From Sarcomyxa edulis (Eukaryota; Basidiomycota; Agaricomycetes; Agaricales; Mycenaceae), in the NCBI GenBank assembly GCA_009761415.1, contig QUOL01000023.1, positions 1 through 64,000 of the forward strand: a stretch of 64,000 bases of DNA. Direction: 5' to 3'. Made by a program: the position numbers and the translations under genes. Positions 22,967 to 34,200 of the stretch are shown here, in pieces; position 1 is the first letter of the stretch; each line of letters starts with the position of its first letter. A model generated the notes under the pieces. It saw only the letters and a list, made by a program, of their open reading frames with translations, was not told the origin of the DNA and made no database searches.

Positions 22967-22973
22967 TATAAAG
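22967..22973 (+). promoter_or_regulatory. Candidate TATA box of the extra gene in gypsy B
   Basis: TATAAAG lies 137 bp upstream of the ATG at 23110, just after the pol stop. A CT-rich run (about 23005-23100) separates it from the ATG, a layout typical of fungal promoters. Confidence 0.5.
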
Positions 22974-23109
22974 ACCGTGAATATTCCGGACGACATCACC
23001 AGGTTTCCCCCTCCTGTTCCTTTCCTTTCTCATCTTCCCTTCACGATCGACGCCTAACGCTTACGCCTTGTATTCTATCTTTCTTCCATCATCTTCCGTT
23101 CTTACAACC

Positions 23110-24245
23110 ATGTCCATCCATCAAGATGCCCACCTCGACCTCGCCAATATCTTCGCAGCCGACTCCCTGCCACTCGGAGCTATGTACGACGACCATACCG
23201 TTCTTCCTCACGGTACCGTGCTGCCTTCCCTATCCCAACGACAACACTTTGACAAGCATCTATCGAACTACCTCGAAAAGTTTCACCGCATCAAGTTCAA
23301 GACTGAAACCGGTGAACCTCGAAGCGTCAACATCGCCCATAACTTCCTCGACGACGTCGAACCACAGCACATCCCTGGATCGACTTACCGCGGTATAGAC
23401 GAGCGATTTGACGGATACCCTCCGGTTCGTAACCCGAACCGCCCCGCTATTCCCTTCCCCCACCCTCTCCTCGCCTTCTTGCATGTCGACTCCGCCGATC
23501 CTCATCGTTATCGTATGGACGTTGACTATAACAACCTCCACTTCCTGTATAAGGTACTAGGATACAGGGGAGGCATTTCCGTAGTTTGGCTGGGCGATAA
23601 GATGTGGGAAATGCAACGGCGTAGGGAATACGCTAGCTGGATGTGGGAGCCTAGCAGGGCTCTCGAGGATGGTGCGACGTATTCACCCGTTGAACCCGGA
23701 ATGGGTCCCCAAGGCGAGTTACTTTCTGAATTACCCTGCCCTCTGACACATATTAATCTACTCCGACTCAACAGTTTTCGACACTGCGAGTCCTCCCACC
23801 AACGTCACCTTCGCCGACCGTATGACTCGAAACTTCCACGCCATCGATTCCCCCGAGTTTCAGCACGCTCTCAAGCGATCCGAATCCATGGTCCTTCAAG
23901 AGATGGCGAAAGAACGAGAGCTGCGTAGGGATAAGTATCGTTCCGAGTACGTTCCGCAAGCTATGGTGTTTGATGTGGAGAGTGGATCCGACAATCACTG
24001 TATGTCGAATTTCCTACTCTAACTCTGCACAATATTCAAAAGAGTCACCTTAAACAGCGCTCGTTCTTCATCCTTACGAATCTCATCACGCTCGTCGGAA
24101 CGCCGACTTCTCTACATTTGCTACTGACGGTGGCAGCGACGTTTACGTTGACGCGTCAGCAAATGAGACCACCAAACTCATTTCACGAATCCTCAAGAAC
24201 ATGGCACAGGAGCTTGCTATTCACAGAGCTAGACGCGCACAATAG
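23110..24245 (+). CDS. Extra gene of gypsy B, 338 aa, three exons, function unknown
   Basis: Downstream of pol, in the position where retroviruses have env. Proposed exons are 23110-23713, 23775-23999 and 24058-24245; the frame closes exactly. The first intron (61 bp) would be GC-AG (AAG|GCGAGT...CAACAG); the second (58 bp) is GTATGT...AAACAG. The start MSIHQDAHLD was preferred because it follows the CT-rich leader. No signal peptide or membrane segment is visible, so it does not look like an envelope protein. The middle has an aromatic-rich block (NNLHFLYKVLGYRG). Introns on the sense strand of a retrotransposon would be lost from spliced genomic RNA, so they imply a separate transcript or regulated splicing. 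Confidence 0.65.
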
Positions 24246-24271
24246 AAGGTATATCCGGACAGGGGGGGATA

Positions 24272-24306
24272 TGTTGTGATATATGCTCTTATTCCATTAC
24301 TCGTTT
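24272..24306 (+). repeat. Gypsy B 3' LTR, left piece
   Basis: The first 35 bp of the LTR, identical to 15029-15063, cut at ACTCGTTT by the KDZ insertion. The rest of the LTR resumes at 54264. The purine-rich tract AGGGGGGGATA lies immediately before it. Confidence 0.95.
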
Positions 24307-24418
24307 GAGGCTTCCAAGTAATAAAATCATAATGTGCCCCACAATCTGAAGTGGGGCACGTTATCATGTCTCTATATGCTGTGTGGGCCTCCAGCAAGTT
24401 ATAATGTGTACCCCGGAG
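24307..24418 (+). repeat. KDZ element left terminal inverted repeat
   Basis: From TCCAAGT onward it matches the reverse complement of 54152-54258, including TCATAATGTGCCCCACA and GCTGTGTGGGCCTCCA. The outermost 5-6 bases do not match (GAGGCT against CAACAG). It contains an internal hairpin with stem GTGCCCCAC/GTGGGGCAC. Confidence 0.9.
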
Positions 24419-24426
24419 GCCTGGCG

Positions 24427-24890
24427 GCTTCGGGGGCGGGTCTGTACCTTCGGGAATGGCTCGGGGATGGCTGTACCTCCGGGAATAGCTCTGTACCTTC
24501 GGGGATGGGTCGGGGATGGGGCTGTACCTTCGGGGATGGCTCTGTACCTCCGGGGATGGGTCGGGGATGGCTGTACCTCCGGGAATAGCTCTGTACCTTC
24601 GGGGATGGGTCGGGGATGGGGCTGTACCTTCGGGGATGGCTCTGTACCTCCGGGGATGGGTCGGGGATGGGGCTGTACCTTCGGGCATGGCTCTGTACCT
24701 CCGGGGATGGGTCGGGGATGGGGCTGTACCTTCGGGCATGGCTCTGTACCTCCGGGGGTGGGTCGGGGATGGGGCTGTACCTTCGGGCATGGCTTTGTAC
24801 CTCCGGGGGTGGGTCGGGGATGGGGCTCTACCTTTGAGGATGGGGGCTCTACCTTCGGGGATGGCTCTGTACCTTGGGATACCATTGCGT
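24427..24890. repeat. Subterminal minisatellite, about 51-bp period
   Basis: GC-rich units with the words GGGGATGGGTCGGGGATGG and CTGTACCTTCGGG recur, with 51-bp spacing between copies at about 24672, 24723 and 24774 and shorter units further left. The open frames on both strands here are products of the repeat. It lies just inside the left TIR, as subterminal transposase-binding repeats often do. Confidence 0.85.
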
Positions 24891-24998
24891 CTACCATTCC
24901 GTCAGTTCTTTCAAAGTGAGAACATGCAAATACAACACAACAAAAAACTCGATTTTTTTTACAGCAACGCACACCAAGATCCATGAGATCAAAACCCT

Positions 24999-27945
24999 TC
25001 AATTCTGTTCTAAAAAGTCACTAAGATACATTGAGAAACGACGATAGAGCGAGCAAAACAATCTGTAGGCAGCATATGTGAAAAAACATGGGTACGCGGC
25101 AGCGGCAGAGAGCCCGTAACGAGCAACGGAAGATACGGCGGCGGCGAGAGATATAGCGTTAAGATCTACGAGGCCTACAAAGAAAAAAGTAAGTATAAGG
25201 AAGAGCAACACAGAGGAATAATACTTTTTGGCAGTAGATGCCGCCCCTTCAACTACCTTGCGTTTGCGAGGCGTCCTCGTGGATGAAGACCCTGCTTGAC
25301 CGTTTGAAGTTCCACCGGTAGACGCACTGCGTATAGGGATACAGATGTCAGCGGCAAAGGACTTACAAAAGCTCGAGAAGTTTGCTCACCTGCGCTCCGA
25401 GACACGAGCCTTGCTTCCTGCAGCTGGTTCACAGGTTTTCATATTCTCTAGCACCCATGCGACATCTTCGACGTAATATTCCCAGTTTGTGACGCACTCG
25501 TTGCCGGATCCACACCTCCACCAAGCCAGAACGATGAGCAGAAGCATGGTGCCGCCAGGACCAGCTGCGTTCAGGCTGCCCCAATCCTGAATGACCTCTC
25601 GATCGAAGATCTCACGGCCGGCAGGCTGCAACTCCCTCCACCATGCTCTGCACCCTTCTGGGAAGTCAGCGCCAACAGGGAAATCGGTCCAGGGCCTTGC
25701 GTTCTTCATCCAAGCACTGACTTCGGGGGGGCGAGATCCGATAAGCAGCTTCTTCGAGGACTGAAAGAAATAAGTGAGAAAAGAAGGGGAGGGCAGAAGA
25801 ACAAGTTCACGTACGTTGAATGCCCTAGCCCTTTCAAACGCGGACCAAGCTGCCACGCAACGCGCCCAACCTTTCCCCCAATCCTTCCCATCGATGAAGT
25901 AATCGAAAGCCCGATTGACGCGATCAGGCCAGCCAGAACGATCCACAGAGGTCTTCAAAGCACCGACATCGCCATGGGCGTTGGATCCCTGGGGTTGGAT
26001 AGAGCTGGCATCTGCTGACTGGGCAGGGTTTAGAAGAGGGCCTGGACTGGATTTCGACGAGGCAGCGTTGTTTGTAGCGTTACATAGGCCTTGGGCGTTG
26101 TTCACGGCGGGATTTTCTGGAGGAAGGGATCCCCCTTCAGGGCGTGGAGTTTGGCTATCGCTGAGGCTGCGATTGGAGGAGGAAGGATGACTTTCGGCCA
26201 TGAATAGGCCTTGGGCGTCGTTGACGGCGGAAGTGACTGGAGGACGAGGGTTCTCACCGCGGTTTTGACCCAGCAGACTGTCAGCGTTATTGTCCGACGA
26301 AGAGGCGCAATCGCCAGTCGTATCTGGGCCTTGGACGCCATTGCTGGTGGAGATAGTTGGGGGAGAATGTGTTTCACCGAGTGTTGATTCTTGCATGCCG
26401 TTGACGGCGCCATCTGGTGGAGGTGGGGACTTTTCACTGCAGTCTAAGCCCTGTAGTAGACGGTCGACGGCGGATTCTGAAGAAGGAGAGCGACTTTCAG
26501 GCGCAGGGGCTTGCACACCGTTGGCGCTGGATGTTTCTGGATTGGAATCGTTCTCGCTGGTACGAAGATCCAATGGAGGGGGCTGTCCTTGGTCAAAGGA
26601 GGGCGAAGGCTGTCTAGGTGGGGAAGGCTGGCGGTCTGGACTATACGAACTTCCAGCTCGAGAAGGATCTAAGGTGTAGAGATGATTTCCATCGAGTTTG
26701 TCGAGATCCGGTGTCGAACTGTCGCCGCCGTCAGGTCTGGAAGGGCCAGCCTCATCCCCATCGCCTGGCATGAATACTCGCGCTTCGCACGTCGCTTTAC
26801 CTACATAACTGTTAAGATACGATTAGCGGTCGATATAGTTTAGGTACTTACTGAAGAATGCTCGACCGTAACGGGAAAAAGATGCAGAAGCCTCCGTGAA
26901 CCCATTGCGATCGTACTCGGGCCAAGTCAGATTGGTCATCCCTTCGCTTGTGTCTGAATGAACGCTGGTATTGTCGTCAGACGGGATTTTTTAGAATGCG
27001 AAGGCGCGCTTTACCTTCTGACTTCCACTCGGCCTCCCTCGGAGCCAAGAGGACCGACGAGCATCAATACGGCATGGAGACCAAACCTCTCCGATATCGC
27101 ATCAATAATGGGGATGAGGACTTCGTCAGCCGACCGGAGGGCTCTGCAAAAGGAATGGGTATCAGTAAAATAACGAAGGTATGGTAGAAAGAATACGTAC
27201 TCGTGGTAGTCCTCAGCGGTACGTCGATGGCGAGTATTCTTACTAGCTTTATACTTTTCCATCGCACTCGCGTACTCGCTTTCTACTCGATTCTTCACCT
27301 CCATTTTCACTTCCTCGTCCTCCTCCTTCCAACGCTGAGCAACGAATCGACGATACATGTTGAGCCGTTCGGTGGCAGGAACGCTTCCTTTAGTTGAGCT
27401 CCAAAGCTGCAGAAATTCCTGCTTCATTTCGTCCTTAAAGTAGAGTTGGGAGTAGAGATTTATGGGAGATTGGCGACGGGGACAGGGTGTAGCTTGACCA
27501 AGGCCCTTCAAGAAATCAGCGACGGTGTCTTTGCTGGATTTCTTGCCGGTATATCTGTGACGAAACCACTGGGCGAGCTTCTGAGAAGAGGGACAAAGAT
27601 CAGTCAAAAAAAGGCTGAAGGACAAAAATAACTGGAAATGCTTACCGGACGTAGATCCTTCACATACTGAACCCTTTGAGTCCGCTCTTCCTCCGAGATC
27701 CCGGGAGCATCAACAGCATTCATAGGGTCATCTTCGGGGACTTCTTCCTCGTTGATGTCCTGGTGAAGATCGAGATCGAAGCCGTATTTCAGAGCAAAAC
27801 GATGAGCGACCTTGCTATAGAAGTTTGTAGCATCGTTGGTCTTCAAAATCTCGAGGAATTCAGACTTGAAGCTTTCCAGGAATGAAAGCTTAGTGCCCTG
27901 GAAAGAAGTGCGGCCGAGGGGTTTTCCTGTCTTTTTTCGAGCCAT
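24999..27945 (-). CDS. KDZ cargo: 868-aa protein of unknown function (7 exons)
   Basis: Proposed exons are 27945-27646, 27580-27201, 27143-27015, 26964-26852, 26800-25815, 25760-25390 and 25326-24999; the frame is kept at all six junctions. The first half is helical with a conserved-looking block KLAQWFRHRY and, across two junctions, ISERFGLHAVLMLVGPLG, EVRR and SVHSDTSEG. A long serine/proline-rich linker follows (about 310-560). Then comes a tryptophan-rich domain (CRAWWRELQP, LLLIVLAWWRCG, WEYYVEDVAWVLE). The last exon ends with one hydrophobic helix (VLLFLILTFFFVGLV) and may anchor it in a membrane. Proteins of this pattern recur in mushroom genomes near transposons as far as I recall; no function is known to me. 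Its start is 111 bp from that of the next gene, which runs the other way. Confidence 0.72.
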
Positions 27946-28056
27946 TGTGTCAATGAAGTCGCGCAGAGCGTTCAGCCACAGACCAAATAAGCCAAATCCT
28001 AAGTTGAACTTTCAAAGTCTCTCGCGAGCCTTCCGTCGTCGTCTCCACCCTATGCC
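27946..28056. promoter_or_regulatory. Shared divergent promoter interval (111 bp)
   Basis: Only 111 bp lie between the start codons of the minus-strand 868-aa gene (27945) and the plus-strand double-domain gene (28057). Any promoters must overlap or be shared. Confidence 0.55.
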
Positions 28057-29305
28057 ATGCCCCCTCATCCAAGCCAATATCTTCAAGATTGTACGAGCCA
28101 GGAGGCCTTGGAGTTAGCGATCGCTATAGAAAATGACGTCCCGTCCGAACTCGATGGTAAGTTCTTCCGATTTTCATTCATGCTCAACATTCTCAATACC
28201 AGACGCCATGCAGAACCTAAACGCATTACAACACCCATCAAAAAGCGCGATATATCCCCAGAACTAAACAGTCCTGGTGGAAATCTAGGGTGAGTCGTTG
28301 TGTCTGTCTATCGCGTGCATCGGTGGTCTGATCTTCATCTAGGCATCAACCTCTATCTTTCTCTCGTATTCCTGAAACCCTTCGTCCTCCAAGGCCTCAG
28401 GTCACCTCATCTCGCGGGGAAGGTTCCTCGAGGAGTCAACTGCATCGAGACGGTCCTCCTCTCAGCGCTAGCAACATCGACAAGCTCAAGGTTTGGGTCT
28501 CTCGACGCCCTCCTTGCGTTGTAGTTTTCAAGGGCGGGATCCCCGGAATTTATAAGGATTGGTATGCTTTTTCAAATCATTCTACGGTCTAGCTAACAAT
28601 TGTCAAGGGAAAGCCTCTGTAGGGCAACGGATGCCGTCGACGGCTGCTTCTTCGTTCAGTTTAACACGATGGAAGCTGTCATTCAGGCCTGGCAGACGGC
28701 CCTTCGCAAGAAAGAGGTCGTCGTACTGGATCGCAGTATGCTTTACCCTCCAAAAATCCCCGAGCTCGTCGATGCTGGAGCGCCTGCGCCCGTCCCTGTC
28801 GTCTTCAAGGGGCTGGTGCCTGGTATATTTTTGGACTGGTAGGGATCTCCTTACGAACTGACAAATTTGCCAACAGCGACTGACTTGACCAAGGCCAGAT
28901 TTCTTTGCTTCAATTGAAAACATTGACGGCGCCCACTTCGTCGAGTTCAAGACAGTGCAGGAAGCCGTCCATGCTTGGAGAGATACACTGCGTGCGGGAC
29001 GTGTTACTGTCGTCGAGCGCGATGCCCGATTCTCGCCTCCTTTGCAGGCACATCACGTCGATCATTCTATTGATCCATTTGATCTGTTCTCACCGCCTCC
29101 CTCCGCCATTCCTTCAACCCCCTCCCCTTCGTCAACGACCTCTTCCCTACCCTCCAGCCCGCCCGTCTTCTTGACTCTCTCTCGCAGGCCTGATCCTTCC
29201 ATACGCACAGAATCGACGCCCACCCGAATCAAGCCGACATCTGTCCACAAGGGGAAAGGGAAGGACGTCGCTAAGCCAAGCCGTTCGGGTGGAGGTAGAG
29301 GCTAA
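28057..29305 (+). CDS. KDZ cargo: protein with two RNase H1 N-terminal-like domains (345 aa, 5 exons)
   Basis: Proposed exons are 28057-28156, 28214-28289, 28343-28561, 28608-28838 and 28894-29305, all in frame. Two copies of a short domain appear: VVFKGGIPGIYKDW with CFFVQFNTMEAVIQAW, then VVFKGLVPGIFLDW with HFVEFKTVQEAVHAW. This F-x-G-x-x-P-G-I/Y...F-x-x-x-E-A pattern fits the RNase H1 N-terminal (hybrid-binding, viroplasmin-like) domain, which binds RNA:DNA hybrids. An intron interrupts both copies right at the W codon, so the domain was duplicated with its intron. No RNase H catalytic domain follows; the tail is P/S/T-rich and then basic. Inferred role: nucleic-acid binding in the element's life cycle. 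The hAT element inserted 38 bp after its stop. Confidence 0.7.
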
Positions 29306-29343
29306 AGCCACCGTGTGATACGTTGTCGTCGTCGCTATGTCTT

Positions 29344-29361
29344 TAAGGCAGGGCACGAGTG
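29344..29361 (+). repeat. hAT left terminal inverted repeat
   Basis: 18 bp pairing with 47105-47122 with one mismatch (position 8), directly flanked by the 8-bp TSD. Confidence 0.92.
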
Positions 29362-29598
29362 CACTCACGGGTGACTCGGACTCGGACTCGCGGGTATTCA
29401 GACACTTCAAATACATACTCACACTCTCATAAGTATTGGACTGCAGGTTACTGGGATCCACGAGTCAAGTACTTGTGCACCCACAAGTAATTCTGACGGA
29501 TCCGGGTCAGACAAGTACCTATGGGTACCCCCGAGTACCTACGGGTACTCGCAGGTACTTCGAGCACAAGCAGTGTAGATGTATGTACAGTACGTAAA

Positions 29599-30275
29599 TC
29601 AATCAGCCATTTGAATGTCTGAGTCTGAGGAGTCGACATGGAGTACACTAACTACCTCTTTCTCCTTTCCCTTCCCCTTCGACCGCTTGCTCTTGTCCTT
29701 GAATAGCTGGACAATCTCATCGCGAGGTATGGCTCCAGGTAGTTGGCACCAAGAGCCAAGAACAGATGCTGCGCGGGTGGATTCGTCCGACAAAGAGTGG
29801 CGCATCTTGGATACCGTCAATCCACCACGCGAGAAAGCTCGCTCGACATCTGTGGAACTAGCTAGATAATGAACATATTAGTCGACATCAAGATTCGACA
29901 GTCGATCAGATTGACAACTGAAAGATTGCTTACCAGGGATTGACAAGAAGTCGAGAGCCATCTGAGCCAAGGGATGGCCCGTGGCAGCCATTCCAGACCA
30001 CCAAGTGATGGCGTTTACGGACGTGTTAACAGGAGGGCTGTTCAGCCACTCATCGAGAGCATCCCCGGGTGTTGTAACGTGGTCCAGAGAGGCGAAGTAC
30101 TTGTTGGTAGATCCAGTAGATGGCTGTGAAAGTTCATGTCAGTCAACGAAGAGCGCAATGCGCATCATATAGAATTGACTTACTGCTGTGGAGGTATCCT
30201 CTGACGGGGTACTGGGCTTGTAATTTGAGACTCATTCCTCTCGAACGACAGACTCAGCTTCGTCTATCCAGTCGC
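29599..30275 (-). pseudogene. hAT transposase, 3' portion (dimerisation domain)
   Basis: Continues the transposase that is cut at 43018 by gypsy C. Read on the minus strand, it starts with DWIDEAESVV, meets an in-frame TGA (30232-30234), and after an intron (about 30124-30182) gives KYFASLDHVTTPGDALDEW. The final exon has the hallmark hAT C-terminal dimerisation block SSTDVERAFSRGGL, SKMRHSLSDES and a basic, serine-rich tail ending at 29599. The TGA is read as a nonsense change; I could not find a splice that skips it. With the insertion, the gene is dead. Confidence 0.85.
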
Positions 30276-31180
30276 TGTCATACTGGCATAATGTTTGGAG
30301 AAAAGATAGCAAAGGAACAAAGACTTGATATCCAAGGAATTTCGAGTAGTTTCTTCGTTCTTCTTCAAACACCTTTCAGCACTCATATTACCTGCTCAGA
30401 CACACTTAACAACTTCACTTGCTTACTCATTTGTGCTTACCTTGTCCCTTCCATACTGTTCAGCAGCTTACAAAGCATTACTCATTTCAGTTTACCAACT
30501 TCCTGGCTTTCACTCATTCTCATTACTATGCTTACTCATCGCTTATTCATTGCTGAGTAAGGGCTGAGTCAGACTTTCAAAGTGAATTACCAATCACTCT
30601 TTTTCTCCAGTATAAATAGGGCTCATCTTTGTACCTTAAAAGGCATCTTACCCAATTTTGAAAGATATCCTCTAACACTTCTGACCAACTAAGCCTCTAC
30701 ATAGAACTATTCTCAGAACAGTAAACAAAGCACTGTCTAAGTAGTTTCTATCATAGCAATACATTCTCCATAAGATAACAACGGTTATCTCAAGCATAAC
30801 AATCTACGTGACAAGACATTTTTCTAGCTTACGTGCAAGCACCGAGGGATAACGTGACATCCCATTTCAGCAAGAATCCAGCAGCCAATTTGAAGCCTTT
30901 GCTTGCATCTGAGCAAGCACTGTTACCTCCGTGGTAGACTCCGCCGTCGAAATCCCAAGTATTACTCTAGCTCACGTGAGAGCACCGCCGCCAGCCGAAA
31001 TCTTATCAGAACAGTCTGATACAGCAAGTTACCCGTACCTCCAGCCCTCTCCAGATTGATATTCACTTTCTCTCCAAAGATAGTAAACGTAGTTCGAGAC
31101 CAATCTCCCTACAATTACAAATTAGCCTGAATAAAGTCACTTCTGGCTGCGTTTATATCTAACACATATATATGCTGACA
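30276..31180 (+). repeat. Gypsy C 5' LTR
   Basis: 905 bp. I see three differences from the 3' LTR, all between C and T (two near 30486-30493, one at 31173). Contains TATAAATAGG near 30612, a likely TATA box. Confidence 0.95.
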
Positions 31181-31268
31181 TCACTGGAGCCCACCGCGAG
31201 GGAGATTAACATCGAATCTACCAAACCACTATCCTCTTTGAGAAACAATATCTCATTTCATTCCCATC

Positions 31269-34200
31269 ATGAGCATTCATCCTGAAGGAATTCCACGCAA
31301 CAGACGTCCTCGTTCGGAAAGTCCAGGACTTTCCTCTGCCCCAACATCATCATTTTCCAGCTCTCCCACCATGCCTGGCAGTCCATCACCAATCATTCCC
31401 AATGCACCATTTGCATATTCACCCCCATTGCGCTCGGTTGTGGACATGCCAACTCCGGGTTCTAAACTTGCCCCACCCAAATTCAAAGGCAAGCACACAG
31501 AAATCAAGAATTTCCTCAAGCACTATGAACGTCTCTGTGCCCAGAATCATGTCTCTTCTAACAGACAGAGATGTGAATCAATTACCCAGTACTGTTCCAA
31601 TAAGGTGGCAACATTCATTGAAGCTCTCAATAGTTTCACCACACCTAATTGGGATCAATTAAAGAAAGATCTGCTCATGTATTATGATGCAGATCGTTCC
31701 CAGCAACGGTACTTGCCCAAAGATCTTCTGGAGTTTGTCCGTAAATCTCGGGATCAGCCCATGCGTACCTTGACAGCCTGGAAACAATATTGCCGGCGGT
31801 ACATCCGGATTGGGGGATTTTTATTATCACAGAAACGGATCACAGAAAACGATCATGCTCTTCGGTTCTGGCAAGGGATACACCGGCCACTCCGGGAAAT
31901 TCTGGAAACTAAGATAGTAACCGAAAACCCCACAATCAACCTTGAAGTACCCTTTCCAGTGGCCAAAGTTAGTGAAGTAGCCGAACGGCACTTAAAGAGA
32001 AATAAATTCCTTCAGATGGCCGTAGATCTGAATGACTCCGAAGATGAGCTTGATTGGACCTCCGAAGAAGAATCTAGCGCTTCCGAAAGTGAAAGCTCGG
32101 ATGGGGAGAAAGAGAAGAAACGAAAGAAGAAGAAATCCAAAGCCAAGGCATTGAAGAAGAAGAAATCCAGGAAGAATCGTGATGAAGATGATGAGGACGA
32201 TGAAGATGAACCCAAGTCTAGAACCCGAAAGCCAAACACCATGAAACAAGAAGAAGTCGAGGGGCTTATTCGCCAACTAAACTCAATGTCAATTGAAGAC
32301 CCAAGCTATGGGCTAGTATACTTCAAAGCCATTAAATTGGATGACACTGTCACTAGCTGCGTCCGAGCACCCATTACACTGCATACCACAGCAACTTCCT
32401 TCCGGGAACCTCCGCCCCATATAAATCCCAATTTCCGACCCATGTATCCACCCCGTGGACTACCGCGCACTTACACAACCACCAGTTCAAATCCTGCCTT
32501 TGAACCTAGGAATTTCGGAATGAATACAATGAGAGACGAACGACGATGCTATGGATGCAATGATACACAACATACCATGTCAAACTGCCCGGCGGTCCGA
32601 GCTGCACTTGAGAAAGGAATAGTACGAATGGCACCCGGAAGCCGAAGGCTGATTATGGCGGACGGTTCGGACATCGTTCGTGATCGAGGAGAGAGTCTGG
32701 TGGAGGCCGCAGAACGACAAGTTCCGGCAAAATCAAACTATGCATCCACTGGTCGTATGGTCAGGGGATTTTACGCAACGATTAACGAGGACACGTACGA
32801 AGATGACGAGGAAGTTGCAAATCCAATAGCGGCGTATGTAGCAGACGATGAGTTGAGCGACGACGACGATGTCGACAATATCAACTCAATATACGTAGTG
32901 TCCACCGGCGAAGAAGAAGACGAGTGGGTACGGGTGATGCCTGCTGAACGAGCAATAAAGAAGTCAACTACCGCAAGAAAAGTTGCATTTGACGGTGTAT
33001 ACCCACCTCCGCTAACCAGAGGAAAAGGTGGGGGAAAAGAGAACGTACCTTCAAAGAACCCGACTTCAACCTTCAAACCAATTCGAAAACCCAATATCCT
33101 CTCAAAGACCGAATTATTACAAGTGACCGGGGGACGGTTAAGGGTTGCGGAAAGAAACGAGTTACAGGAACCCGTACCTGTGGATGCGCGAAAACCACGA
33201 GAGATGCGAGAGAACGAAAACGAGGGAATGGAAGGAGTGGAGGAAACGGGTCCTCCTATGATACGTGATGTCCGAAATCTCCCTGTACCTCCAAATCGTC
33301 GACCTGGACCACCCGGACTGAAGCAACCTGCATCAAACAAAGGAATGGGTCGGCAGTCAGCAATATCATCCGAAATAGAAAACTCACAGGTAGTGGACCA
33401 TCTGCTCGATTTACAGGTCACAATGCCCCTTCGCCAAGTCTTGGGATCGTCTCGAGAGGTCTGCTCGGAGCTGGTGGACAGGCTCAAGCCTAGAAACATG
33501 AGAAATCCGTTAGTAGCCTGGGTAAAAGAAAGCTCACCAAATAAATCCCTCGTTGCCTTTGCAGCCCGTTCGAGAAACGGCCTAATTGAGATGCGAATGG
33601 AGTGTGAGGGGCGACCAATCCTTGCGGTCATTGATACCGGGTCGCAATTGAATATTGTAAAGCAGGAGGTTGCGGAAATGCTTATTCAGCGACCAATGGA
33701 CACCAAGCAGACGATAAGAGTAAACGACGTCAATGGGGGAGCATCCGAACTCTTAGGCTTAATGGAAAACGTACCACTTACCGTTGGCGCAGTTACTACC
33801 CAAGCCAGCCTATATGTTGGGGAAAAGACCCCTTTTGACCTACTCCTGGGACGACCGTGGCAACGCGGAAACTTCGTTTCCATTGACGAGAGGGTAAATG
33901 GAACTTACCTAGTGTTTAAAGACCCCAAGACACTCGAATCAAGGTACGAAATCTTGGTGAAAGCCGAGGACTCGCGGGACATCCAGTCGCAGAATCGTCT
34001 TGCTAGCTTGTTGGTGATCGCGAGTCCAGTGGAGGAAAAAGTCGATAGCAATCTTGAGAAGATCGACGAGGGAAAATTTGGCAATGCTGACGAAGAAGTC
34101 TCGGGGGCCACTGAGAAACAAAATGACCACCGAGGACGGAAAGACAAGGCAAGCGTTCCTGGAGACGCCCTTCAAGACGCCGAATTCCCCGACCCGGCGG

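Noticed and set aside
23110..24245. Envelope gene in gypsy B
   Set aside because: No signal peptide, no transmembrane helix and no fusion-type hydrophobic stretch.
24221..24986. Long overlapping open frames on both strands coding for repetitive proteins (P-R-R-Y and G-W-V-G type)
   Set aside because: They are products of the GC-rich 51-bp minisatellite; frames are open on several strands at once and no start context or domain is present.
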